This document shows, in pieces, positions 36,036 to 48,259 of a DNA stretch of 64,000 bases. The translations under genes and the position numbers were made by a program. Origin of the DNA: Arctopsyche grandis (lineage: Eukaryota; Arthropoda; Insecta; Trichoptera; Hydropsychidae); the NCBI RefSeq assembly GCF_051622035.1, contig NC_135355.1, positions 29,854,986 through 29,918,985 on the forward strand. The letters run 5' to 3'. The notes under the pieces are model-generated. The model worked only from the letters and a program-made list of their open reading frames with translations. It was not told the origin of the DNA and ran no database searches. Every line of letters starts with the position of its first letter. Positions within the stretch are counted from its first letter, which is position 1.

Positions 36036-38887
36036 GGTTAGGTTGGGTTAGGTTTGGTGAGGTTAACGAGTTTTGTGAAAATCTTACAATCTCGAATTCT
36101 TTGATTTCGGTGAAGGTAAGGTTAGGTTGGGTAAGGTTTGGTGAGGTGAGCGAGTTTTGTGAAAATCTTACAATCTCGAACTCTTTGATTTCGGTGATTG
36201 TTAGGTTAGATTGGGTTAAGTTTCGTGAGTTTTGTGAAAATCTTACAATTTCGAATTCTTTAATTTCGGTGATGGTTAGTTTAGGTTGGGTTAGGTTTGG
36301 TGAGGTTAACGAGTTTTGTGAAAATCTTACAATCTCGAATTCTTTGATTTCGGTGATGGTAAGGTTAGGTTGGGTAAGGTTTGTTGAGGTGAGTGAGTTT
36401 TGTGAAAATCTTACAATCTCGAATTCTTTGATTTCGGTGATGGTTAGTTTAGGTTGGGTTAGGTTTGGTGAGGTTAACGAGTTTTGTGAAAATCTTACAA
36501 TCTCGAATTCTTTGATTTCGGTGAAGGTTAGGTTAGGTTGGGTAAGGTTTGGTGAGGTGAGCGAGTTTTGTGAAAATCTTACAATCTCGAATTCTTTGAT
36601 TTCGGTGATGGTTAGGTTAGGTTGGGTTAAGTTTCGTGAGTTTTGAGAAAATCTTACAATCTCGAATTCTTTGATTTCGGTGATTGTTAGGTTAGGTTGG
36701 GTTAGGTTTGGTGAGGTTAGCACGTTTTGTGTATATTTTTGTAATGTCGAATCTTTTGATTTCGGTGATGGTAAGGTTAGGTTGGGTTAGGTTTGGTGAG
36801 GTAAGCGAGTTTTTTGTATAATTTACAATCTCGATTTCTTTGATATCGGTTATGGTGAGGAATAGGTTGGGATAGGTTTCGTGAGGTAAGCGAATTTTGT
36901 GTTAATCTAAAAATCTCGAATTATTTGATTTCGGTGATGGCTAGGTTAGGTTGGGTTAGGTTTGGTGAGATCAGCACGTTTTGTGTATATTTTTGCAATG
37001 TCGAATTCTTTGATTTCGGTGATGGTTAGGTTAGGTTGGGTTAGTTTTCGTGAGGTTAGCGAGATTTGTGTATATCTAACAATCTCGAATTCTTTGACTT
37101 CGGTGATGGTTAGGTTAGGTTGGGTTAAGTTTCGTGAGTTTTGTGAAAATCTTACAATTTCGAATTCTTTAATTTCGGTGATGGTTAGTTTAGGTTGGGT
37201 TAGGTTTGGTGAGGTTAACGAGTTTCGTGAAAATCTTACAATCTCGAATTCTTTGATTTCGGTGATGGTTAGGTTAGGTAGGGTTAGGTTTGATGAGGTA
37301 CGCGAGTTTTGTGAAAATTTTACAATCTCGAATTCTTTGATTTCGGTGATGGTTAGGTTAGGTTGGGTTAAGTTTCGTGAGTTTTGTGAAAATCGTACAA
37401 TCTCGAATTCTTTGATTTCGGAGATGGTTGGGTTAGGTAGTGTAGGGTTTGGTGATGTTAGTGAGTTTTGTGGTAATCTTACAATCTGGAATTCATTGAA
37501 TTCGGTGTTGTTTAGGTAAGTTTGGGTTAGTTTATGTGAGGTAAGCGAGTTTTTTGTAAATTTTACAATCTCGAATTCTTTGATTTCGGTGATGGTTAGG
37601 TTAGGTGGGCTTAGGTTTCGAGAAGTAAGCGAGTTTTGTGTATAACTTACAATCTCGAATTCTTTGATTTCGGTGATGGTTAGGTTAGGTTGGGTTAAGT
37701 TTCGTGAGTTTAGAGAAAATCGTACAATCTCGAATTCTTTGATTTCGGTGATTGTTAGGTTAGGTTGGGTTAGGTTTGGTGAGGTTAGCACGTTTTGTGT
37801 ATACTTTTGTAATGTCGAATCTTTTGATTTCGGGGATGGTAAGGTTAGGTTGGGTTAGGTTTGGTGAGGTTAGCGAGTTTTTTGTATAATTTACAATCTC
37901 GATTTCTTTGATATCGGTTATGGTGAGGATAGGTTGGGATAGGTTTCGTGAGGTAAGCGAATTTTGTGTTAATCTAAAAATCTCGAATTATTTGATTTCG
38001 GTGATGGCTAGGTTAGGTTGGGTTAGGTTTGGTGAGATCAGCACGTTTTGTGTATATTTTTGCAATGTCGAATTCTTTGATTTCGGTGATGGTTAGGTTA
38101 GGTTAGGTTAGTTTTCGTGAGGTTAGCGAGATTTGTGTATATCTAACAATCTCGAATTCTTTGACTTCGGTGATGGTTAGGTTAGGTTGGGTTAAGTTTT
38201 GTGAGTTTTGTGAAAATCTTACAATTTCGAATTCTTTAATTTCGGTGATGGTTAGTTTAGGTTGGGTTAGGTTTGGTGAGGTTAACGAGTTTTGTGAAAA
38301 TCTTACAATCTCGAATTCTTTGATTTCGGTGATGGTTAGGTTAGGTTGGGTTAGGTTTCGTGAGTTTTGTGAAAATCGTACAATCTCGAATTCTTTGATT
38401 TCGGAGATGGTTGGGTTAGGTAGTGTAGGGTTTGGTGAGGTTAGTGAGTTTTGTGGTAATCTTACAATATGGAATTCATTGAATTCGGTGTTGTTTAGGT
38501 AAGTTTGGGTTAGTTTATGTGAGGTACGCGAGTTTTGTGAAAATTTTACAATCTCGAATTCTTTGATTTCGGTGATGGTTAGGTTAGGTTGGGTTAAGTT
38601 TCGTGAGTTTTGTGAAAATCGTACAATCTCGAATTCTTTGATTTCGGAGATGGTTGGGTTAGGTAGTGTAGGGTTTGGTGAGGTTAGTGAGTTTTGTGGT
38701 AATCTTACAATATGGAATTCATTGAATTCGGTGTTGTTTAGGTAAGTTTGGGTTAGTTTATGTGAGGTAAGCGAGTTTTTTGTAAATTTTACAATCTCGA
38801 ATTCTTTGATTTCGGTGATGGTTAGGTTAGGTGGGCTTAGGTTTCGTGAAGTAAGCGAGTTTTGTGTATAACTTACAATCTCGAATT

Positions 38888-41800
38888 CTTTGATTTCGGT
38901 GATGGTTAGGTTAGGTTGGGTTAGGTTTGGTGAGGTTAGCGAGTTTTGTGAAAATCTTACAATCTCGGATTCTTTGAATTCGGTAATGGCTAGGTTAGGT
39001 TGGGTTAGGTTTGGGTGAGGTTAACGAGTTTTGTGAAAATCTTACAATCTCGAATTCATTGATTTCGGTGATGGTTAGGTTAGGATGGGTTAGGTTTGGT
39101 GAGGTTAACGAGTTTTGTGAAAATCTTAAAATCTCGAATTCTTTGATTTCGGTGATGGTTAGGTTAGGTTGGGTTAGGTTTGGTGAGGTTAGCGAGTTTT
39201 GTGAAAATTTTACAATCTCGAATTCTTTGATTTCGGTGATGGTAAGGTTAGGTTGGGTTAGGTTTGGTAAGGTTAGCACGTTTTGTGTATATTTTTGCAA
39301 TATCGAATTATTTGATTTCGGAGATGGTTGGGTCAGGTAGGGTAGAGTTTGGTGAGTTAAGCGAGTTTTGTGTAATACATTCTCGAATTATTTGATTTCG
39401 GTGATGGCTAGGTTAGGTTGGGTTAGGTTTGGTGAGGTAAGCGAGTTTTGTTTAATTCTTACAATCTCGTATTCTTAGATTTCGGTGATGGTTAGGTTAG
39501 GTTGGGTTAGGTTTGGTGATATAAGCACGTTTTGTGTAAATTTTTGCAAAGTCGAATTCTTTGATTTCAGTGATGGTTAGGTTAGGTTGGGTTAGGTTTC
39601 GTGAGGTTAGCGAGTTTTGTGTATAACCTACATTCTCGAATTCTTTGATTTCGGTGATGGTTAGGTTAGGTTGGGTTAAGTTTCGTGAGTTTTGTGAAAA
39701 TCTTACAATCTCGAATTCTTTGATTTCGGTGATGGTAAGGTTAGGTTGGGTTAAGTTTCGTGAGGTTTGCGAAAATCTTACAATCTCGATTTCGGTGATG
39801 GTTAGGTTAGGTTGGGTTAGGTTTGGTGAGATTAGCACGTTTTGTGTATATTTTTGCAATGTCGAATTCTTTGATTTTACTAACGGTTAGGTTAGGTTGG
39901 GTTAGGTTTGGTGAGGTTTACGAGTTTTGTGAAAATCTAACAATCTCGAATTCTTTGATTTCGGTGATGGTTAGGATAGGTTGGGTTAGGTTTGGTGAGG
40001 TAAGCACGTTTTGTGTATAACCTACATTATCGAATTCTTTGATTTCGGTGATGGTTAGGTTAGGTTGGGTTAGGTTTGGTGAGGTTAGCACGTATTGTGT
40101 ATATTTTTGCAATGTCGAATTCTTTGATTTCGGTGATGGTTGTGTAAGGTAGGGTAAGGTTTGGTGAGGTCAGCGAGTTTTGTGTAATACATTCTCGAAT
40201 TCTTTGATTTCGGTGATGGCTTGGTTAGGTTGGGTTAGGTTTGGTGAGGTTTGCGAGTTTTGTGTAATTTATTCTCGAATTCTTTGATTTCTGTGATGGC
40301 TAGGTTAGGTTGGGGTAGGTTTGTGAGGTAAGCGAGTTTTGTGAAAATTTTACAATCTCGAATTCTTTGATTTCGGTGATGGTTAGGTTAGGTTGGGTTA
40401 GGTTTGGTGGGGTTAGCGAGTTTTGTGAAAATTTTACAATCTCGAATTCTTTGATTTCGGTGATGGTTAGGTTAGGTTGGGTTAGGTTTGGTAAGGTTAG
40501 CACGTTTTGTGTATATTTTTGTAATGTCGAATCTTTTGATATCGGTGATGGTAAGGTTAGGTTGGGGTAGGTTTGTGAGGTAAGCGAGTTTTGTGAAAAT
40601 TTTACAATCTCGAATTCTTTGATATCGGTTATGGTGAGGTTAGGTTGGGATAGGTTTCGTGAGGTAAGCGAATTTTGTGTTAATCTTACAATCTCGAATT
40701 ATTTGATTTCGGTGATGGCTAGGTTAGGTTGGGTTAGGTTTGGTGAGATTAGCACGTTTTGTGTATATTTTTGCAATGTCGAATTCTTTGATTTCGGGGA
40801 TGGTTAGGTGAGGTTGGGTTAGTTTTCGTGAGGTTAGCGAGATTTGTGTATATCTTACAATCTCGAATTCTTTGATTTCGGTGATGGTTAGGTTAGGTTA
40901 TGTTAGGTTTGGTGAGGTTAGCACGTTTTGTGTATGTTTTTTCAATGTCGAATTCTTTGATTTCGGTGATGGTTAGGTTAGGTTGGGTTAGGTTTGGTGA
41001 GGTTAACGAGTTTTGTGAAAATTTTACAATTTCGAATTCTTTGATTTCGGTGATGGTAAGGTTAGGTTGGGTAAGGTTTGGTGAGGTAAGCGAGTTTTGT
41101 GAAAATTTTACAATCTCGTATTCTTTGATTTCGGTGATGGTTAGGTTAGGCAAGGTTAGGTTTGGTGAGGTTAGCACGTTTTGTGTATATTTTTGCAATA
41201 TCGAATTATTTGATTTCGGAGATGGTTGGGTTTGGAAGGGGAAGGTTTGGTGAGGTTAGCGAGTTTTGTGTAATACATTCTCGAATTATTTGATTTCGGT
41301 GATGGCTAGGTTAGGTAGGGTTAGGTTTGGTGAGATCTGCACGTTTTGTGTATATTTTTGCAATGTCGAATTCTTTGATTTCGGTGATGGTTAGGTTAGA
41401 TTGGGTTAGTTTTCGTGAGGTTAGCGAGATTTGTGTATATCTAACAATCACGAATTCTTTGACTTCGGTGATGGTTAGGTTAGGTGGGCTTAAGTTTCGT
41501 GAAGTTAGCAAGTTTTGTGTATAACTTACAATCTCGAATTCTTTGATTTCGGTGATGGTTAGGTTAGGTTGGGTTAAGTTTCGTGAGTTTTGTGAAAATC
41601 TTACAATTTCGAATTCTTTAATTTCGGTGATGGTTAGTTTAGGTTGGGTTAGGTTTGGTGAGGTTAACGAGTTTTGTGAAAATCTTACAATCTCGAATTC
41701 TTTGATTTCGGTGATGGTTAGGTTAGGTTGGGTTAAGTTTCGTGAGTTTTGTGAAAATCGTACAATCTCGAATTCTTTGATTTCGGTGATGGTTAGGTTA

Positions 41801-42640
41801 GGTTGGGTTAGGTTTGGTGAGGTTAGCGAGTTTTGTGAAAATCTTACAATCTCGGATTCTATGAATTCGGTAATGGCTAGGTTAGGTTGGGTTAGGTTTG
41901 GGTGAGGTTAACGAGTTTTGTGAAAATCTTACAATCTCGAATTCTTTGATTTCGGTGATGGTTAGGTTAGGTTGGGTAAGGTTTAGTAAGGTGAGCGAGT
42001 TTTGTGAAAATCTTACAATCTCGAATTCATTGATTTCGGTGATGGTTAGGTTAGGTTGGGTTAGGTTTGGTGAGGTTAACGAGTTTTGTGAAAATCTTAC
42101 AATCTCGAATTCTTTGATTTCGGTGATGGTTAGGTTAGGTTGGGTTAGGTTTCGTGAGGTTAGCGAGTTTTGTGAAAATTTTACAATCTCGAATTCTTTG
42201 ATTTCGGTGATGGTTAGGTTAGGTTGGGTTAGGTTTGGTAAGGTTAGCACGTTTTGTGTATATTTTTGCAATATCGAATTATTTGATTTCGGAGATGGTT
42301 GGGTTAGGTAGGGTAGAGTTTGGTGAGTTAAGCGAGTTTTGTGTAATACATTCTCGAATTATTTGATTTCGGTGATGGCTAGGTTAGGTTGGGTTAGGTT
42401 TGGTGAGGTAAGCGAGTTTTGTTTAATTCTTACAATCTCGTATTCTTAGATTTCGGTGATGGTTAGGTTAGGTTGGGTTAGGTTTGGTGATTTAAGCACG
42501 TTTTGTGTAAATTTTTGCAAAGTCGAATTCTTTGATTTCAGTGATGGTTAGGGTAGGTTGGGTTAGGTTTCGTGAGGTTAGCGAGTTTTGTATATAACCT
42601 ACATTCTCGATTTCTTTGATTTCGGTGATGGTTAGGTTAG
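38888..42640 (+). repeat. About 3.7 kb duplicated satellite block, copy B
   Basis: This is the second copy of 13294-16960. It carries one additional 84 bp monomer near 41.1 kb. Differences are single substitutions, for example GAGATTAGCACG at about 40746 against GAGATGAGCACG in copy A. Confidence 0.8.
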
Positions 42641-44139
42641 GTTGGGTTAGGTTTGGTGAGGTTAGCACGTTTTGTGTATATTTTTGCAATGTCGAATTCT
42701 TTGATTTCGGTGATGTTAAGGTTAGGTTGGGTTAGGTTTCGTGAGGTTAGCGAGTTTTGTGTATAACCTGCATTCTCGAATTCTTTGATTTCGGTGATGG
42801 TTAGGTAAGGTTGGGTTAAGTTTCGTGAGTTTTGTGAAAATCTTACAATCTCGAATTCTTTGATTTCGGTGATTGTTAGGTTAGGTTGGGTTAGGTTTGG
42901 TGAGGTTAGCACGTTTTGTGTATATTTTTGCAATGTCGAATTCTTTGATTTCGGTGATGTTAAGGTTAGGTTGGGTTAGGTTTCGTGAGGTTAGCGAGTT
43001 TTGTGTATAACCTGCATTCTCGAATTCTTTGATTTCGGTGATGGTTAGGTAAGGTTGGGTTAAGTTTCGTGAGTTTTGTGAAAATCTTACAATCTCGAAT
43101 TCTTTGATTTCGGTGATGGTTAGGTTAGGTTGGGTTAAGTTTCGTGAGTTTTGTGAAAATCGTACAATCTCGAATTCTTTGATTTCGGTGATGGTTAGGT
43201 TAGGTTGGGTTAGGTTTGGTGAGGTTAGCGAGTTTTGTGAAAATCTTACAATCTCGGATTCTATGAATTCGGTAATGGCTAGGTTAGGTTGGGTTAGGTT
43301 TGGGTGAGGTTAACGAGTTTTGTGAAAATCTTACAATCTCGAATTCTTTGATTTCGGTGATGGTTAGGTTAGGTTGGGTAAGGTTTAGTAAGGTGAGCGA
43401 GTTTTGTGAAAATCTAACAATCTCGAATTCATTGATTTCGGTGATGGTTAGGTTAGGTTGGGTTAGGTTTGGTGAGGTTAACGAGTTTTGTGAAAATCTT
43501 ACAATCTCGAATTCTTTGATTTCGGTGATGGTTAGGTTAGGTTGGGTTAGGTTTGGTGAGGTTAGCGAGTTTTGTGAAAATTTTACATTCTCGATTTCTT
43601 TGATTTCGGTGATGGTTAGGTTAGGTTGGGTTAAGTTTCGTGAGTTTTGTGAAAATCTTACAATCTCGAATTCTTTGATTTCGGTGATTGTTAGGTTAGG
43701 TTGGGTTAGGTTTGGTGAGGTTAGCACGTTTTGTGTATATTTTTGCAATGTCGAATTCTTTGATTTCGGTGATGTTAAGGTTAGGTTGGGTTAGGTTTCG
43801 TGAGGTTAGCGAGTTTTGTGTATAACCTGCATTCTCGAATTCTTTGATTTCGGTGATGGTTAGGTAAGGTTGGGTTAAGTTTCGTGAGTTTTGTGAAAAT
43901 CGTACAATCTCGAATTCTTTGATTTCGGTGATGGTTAGGTTAGGTTGGGTTAGGTTTGGTGAGGTTAGCGAGTTTTGTGAAAATCTTACAATCTCGGATT
44001 CTATGAATTCGGTAATGGCTAGGTTAGGTTGGGTTAGGTTTGGGTGAGGTTAACGAGTTTTGTGAAAATCTTACAATCTCGAATTCTTTGATTTCGGTGA
44101 TGGTTAGGTTAGGTTGGGTAAGGTTTAGTAAGGTGAGCG

Positions 44140-47100
44140 AGTTTTGTTTAATTCTTACAATCTCGTATTCTTAGATTTCGGTGATGGTTAGGTTAGGTTG
44201 GGTTAGGTTTGGTGATTTAAGCACGTTTTGTGTAAATTTTTGCAAAGTCGAATTCTTTGATTTCAGTGATGGTTAGGGTAGGTTGGGTTAGGTTTCGTGA
44301 GGTTAGCGAGTTTTGTATATAACCTACATTCTCGATTTCTTTGATTTCGGTGATGGTTAGGTTAGGTTGGGTTAAGTTTCGTGAGTTTTGTGAAAATCTT
44401 ACAATCTCGAATTCTTTGATTTCGGTGATTGTTAGGTTAGGTTGGGTTAGGTTTGGTGAGGTTAGCACGTTTTGTGTATATTTTTGCAATGTCGAATTCT
44501 TTGATTTCGGTGATGTTAAGGTTAGGTTGGGTTAGGTTTCGTGAGGTTAGCGAGTTTTGTGTATAACCTGCATTCTCGAATTCTTTGATTTCGGTGATGG
44601 TTAGGTAAGGTTGGGTTAAGTTTCGTGAGTTTTGTGAAAATCTTACAATCTCGAATTCTTTGATTTCGGTGATGGTTAGGTTAGGTTGGGTTAAGTTTCG
44701 TGAGTTTTGTGAAAATCTTACAATTTCGAATTCTTTAATTTCGGTGATGGTTAGTTTAGGTTGGGTTAGGTTTGGTGAGGTTAACGAGTTTTGTGAAAAT
44801 CTTACAATCTCGAATTCTTTGATTTCGGTGATGGTTAGGTTAGGTTGGGTTAGGTTTCGTGAGTTTTGTGAAAATCGTACAATCTCGAATTCTTTGATTT
44901 CGGTGATGGTTAGGTTAGGTTGGGTTAGGTTTGGTGAGGTTAGCGAGTTTTGTGAAAATCTTACAATCTCGGATTCTATGAATTCGGTAATGGCTAGGTT
45001 AGGTTGGGTTAGGTTTTGGTGAGGTTAACGAGTTTTGTGAAAATCTTACAATCTCGAATTCTTTGATTTCGGTGATGGTTAGGTTAGGTTGGGTAAGGTT
45101 TAGTAAGGTGAGCGAGTTTTGTGAAAATCTTACAATCTCGAATTCATTGATTTCGGTGATGGTTAGGTTAGGTTGGGTTAGGTTTGGTGAGGTTAACGAG
45201 TTTTGTGAAAATCTTACAATCTCGAATTCTTTGATTTCGGTGATGGTTAGGTTAGGTTGGGTTAGGTTTGGTGAGGTTAGCGAGTTTTGTGAAAATTTTA
45301 CATTCTCGATTTCTTTGATTTCGGTGATGGTTAGGTTAGGTTGGGTTAAGTTTCGTGAGTTTTGTGAAAATCTTACAATCTCGAATTCTTTGATTTCGGT
45401 GATTGTTAGGTTAGGTTGGGTTAGGTTTGGTGAGGTTAGCACGTTTTGTGTATATTTTTGCAATGTCGAATTCTTTGATTTCGGTGATGTTAAGGTTAGG
45501 TTGGGTTAGGTTTCGTGAGGTTAGCGAGTTTTGTGTATAACCTGCATTCTCGAATTCTTTGATTTCGGTGATGGTTAGGTAAGGTTGGGTTAAGTTTGGT
45601 GAGGTTAACGAGTTTTGTGAAAATCTTACAATCTCGAATTCTTTGATTTCGGTGATGGTTAGGTTAGGTTGGGTTAAGTTTCGTGAGGTTTGCGAAAATC
45701 TTACAATCTCGTTTCGGTGATGGTTAGGTTAGGTTGGGTTAGGTTTGGTGAGATTAGCACGTTTTGTGTATATTTTTGCAATGTCGAATTCTTTGATTTT
45801 ACTAACGGTTAGGTTAGGTTGGGTTAGGTTTGGTGAGGTTTTCGAGTTTTGTGAAAATCTAACAATCTCGAATTCTTTGATTTCGGTGATGGTTAGGATA
45901 GGTTGGGTTAGGTTTGGTGAGGTTAGCACGTTTTGTGTATAACCTACATTCTCGAATTCTTTGATTTCGGTGATGGTTAGGTTAGGTTGGGTTAAGTTTC
46001 GTGAGTTTTGTGAAAATCTTACAATCTCGAATTCTTTGATTTCGGTGATGGTTAGGTTAGGTTGGGTTAGGTTTGGTGAGGTTAGCACGTATTGTGTATA
46101 TTTTTGCAATGTCGAATTCTTTGATTTCGGTGATGGTTGTGTAAGGTAGGGTAAGGTTTGGTGAGGTCAGCGAGTTTTGTGTAATACATTCTTGAATTCT
46201 TTGATTTCGGTGATGGCTAGGTTAGGTTGGGTTAGGTTTGGTGAGGTTTGCGAGTTTTGTGTAATTTATTCTCGAATTCTTTGATTTCTGTGATGGCTAG
46301 GTTAGGTTGGGGTAGGTTTGTGAGGTAAGCGAGTTTTGTGAAAATTTTACAATCTCGAATTCTTTGATTTCGGTGATGGTTAGGTTAGGTTGGGTTAGGT
46401 TTGGTGGGGTTAGCGAGTTTTGTGAAAATTTTACAATCTCGAATTCTTTGATTTCGGTGATGGTTAGGTTAGGTTGGGTTAGGTTTAGTAAGGTTAGCAC
46501 GTTTTGTGTATATTTTTGTAATATCGAATTATTTGATTTCGGAGATGGTTGGGTTAGGAAGGGGAAGGTTTGGTGAGGTTAGCGAGTTTTGTGTAATACA
46601 TTCTCGAATTATTTGATTTAACTAACCTCACGAAACCTAACCCAACCTAACCTTAACATCACCGAAATCAAAGAATTCGACATTGCAAAAATATACACAA
46701 AACGTGCTAACCTCACCAAACCTAACCCAACCTAACCTAACAATCACCGAAATCAAAGAATTCGAGATTGTAAGATTTTCACAAAACTCACGAAACTTAA
46801 CCCAACCTAACCTAACCATCACCGAAATCAAAGAAATCGAGAATGTAAAATTTTCACAAAACTCGCTAACCTCACCAAACCTAACCCAACCTAACCTAAC
46901 CATCACCGAAATCAAAGAATTCGAGATTGTAAGATTTTCACAAAACTCGTTAACCTCACCCAAACCTAACCCAACCTAACCTAGCCATTACCGAATTCAT
47001 AGAATCCGAGATTGTAAGATTTTCACAAAACTCGCTAACCTCACCAAACCTAACCCAACCTAACCTAACCATCACCGAAATCAAAGAATTCGAGATTGTT

Positions 47101-47974
47101 CGATTTTCACAAAACTCACGAAACTTAACCCAACCTAACCTAACCATCACCGAAATCAAAGAATTCGAGATTGTAAGATTTTCACAAAACTCGTTAACCT
47201 CACCAAACCTAACCCAACCTAAACTAACCATCACCGAAATTAAAGAATTCGAAATTGTAAGATTTTCACAAAACTCACGAAACTTAACCCAACCTAACCT
47301 AACCATCACCGAAATCAAAGAATTCGAGATTGTAAGATTTTCACAAAACTCACGAAACTTAACCCAACCTTACCTAACCATCACCGAAATCAAAGAATTC
47401 GAGAATGCAGGTTATACACAAAACTCGCTAACCTCACGAAACCTAACCCAACCTAACCTTAACATCACCGAAATCAAAGAATTCGACATTGCAAAAATAT
47501 ACACAAAACGTGCTAACCTCACCAAACCTAACCCAACCTAACCTAACAATCACCGAAATCAAAGAATTCGAGATTGTAAGATTTTCACAAAACTCACGAA
47601 ACTTAACCCAACCTAACCTAACCATCACCGAAATCAAAGAGGTTAGATGGTTAGGTTTCGTGGGGTTAGCGAGTTTTGTGTATAACCTACATTCTCGAAT
47701 TCTTTGATTTCGGTGAATGTTAGGTTAGGTGGGCTTAGGTTTCGTGAGGTAAGCGAGTTTTGTGAAAATCTTACAATCTCGAATTCTTTGATTTCGGAGA
47801 TGGTTGGGTTAGGTAGGGTAGGGTTTGGTGAGGTTAGTGAGTTTTGTGGTAATCTTACAATCTGGAATTCATTGAATTCGGTGTTGTTTAGGTAAGGTTG
47901 GGTTAGGTTATGTGAGGTAAGCGAGTTTTTTGTAAATTTTACAATCTCGAACTCTTTGATTTCGGTGATGGTTA
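44140..47974 (+). repeat. About 3.8 kb duplicated satellite block containing a flipped segment, copy B
   Basis: This is the second copy of 32295-36035, with about 94 extra bases near 45.75 kb. It ends about 90 bp before the 3' end of the R1-clade element. Confidence 0.82.
46620..47641 (-). repeat. Inverted satellite segment, copy B
   Basis: The orientation is flipped over about 1,022 bp with the same two junction sequences as at 34681-35702. Small differences exist, for example AAATCAAAGAATTCG here where copy A has AAATCAAAAAATTCG. Confidence 0.9.
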
Positions 47975-48057
47975 GGTTAGGTGGGCTTAGGTTTCGTGAA
48001 GTTAGCGAGTTTTGTGTATAACTTACAATCTCGAATTCTTTGATTTCGGTGATGGTT

Positions 48058-48062
48058 AGGTT

Positions 48063-48065
<3 letters not shown>
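48058..48065. repeat. Target-site duplication (poly(A) side) of the R1-clade element
   Basis: AGGTTAGG here matches AGGTTAGG at 53680-53687. Two further T residues could belong to either the duplication or the poly(T) run, so its length is 8-10 bp. Removing the element rebuilds an exact satellite core, GATGGTTAGGTTAGG followed by TTGGG. Confidence 0.85.

Positions 48066-48093
<28 letters not shown>
48066..48093 (-). other. Poly(A) tail of the R1-clade element
   Basis: A run of 28 T on plus is read as poly(A) on the element's sense strand. It abuts the CCTAACCTAACC satellite on the minus strand. This marks target-primed insertion with the 3' end at the low coordinate. Confidence 0.92.
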
Positions 48094-48259
48094 CCGGCGG
48101 GGGGAAATTTTCTAGAAGACACCACCGACGTTTTTAATTCCGGTGGTAGTGTGGGATTTTTACCCACTAAAACTCCCCTCCTCTTCAGCTACCACCTGGC
48201 TACTAATTAAGTATTGCTCAAGGGTGGCAGCCAGAATAGCCATCTAGGCTCTCGTCATT

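Larger units (their letters stand above)
9283..48065 (+). repeat. TTAGG-derived 84 bp satellite, main array
   Basis: This is about 38.8 kb of continuous satellite with the G-rich strand on plus, except for two flipped segments. Several monomer classes recur in fixed orders. Examples are GTGAAAATCTTACAATCTCG spacers, CACGTTTTGTGTATATTTTTG spacers with CAATGTCGAATTC, GGAGATGGTTGGGTTAGG variants and 75 bp monomers with GTTTCGTGAGTTTTGTG. Because 84 and 75 are multiples of three, long open frames occur on both strands; I read these as artefacts of the period. Between 23 and 48 kb many blocks look identical, while 17.7-22.4 kb shows more divergent monomers. No genes or other transposons are visible inside this segment. 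Confidence 0.95.

Noticed and set aside
9283-48065. Long repetitive open frames on both strands (for example 846 bases at 36946-37791 and 1,020 bases at 35704-36723)
   Set aside because: They are 28- or 25-residue repeats caused by monomer lengths divisible by three. Both strands are open at once, and 80 bp monomers break the frame, so I do not call them genes.
9283-48065. CENP-B box in the monomer
   Set aside because: The closest match, around TTTCGTGAGGTTAGCGAG, lacks the required A and CGGG positions.
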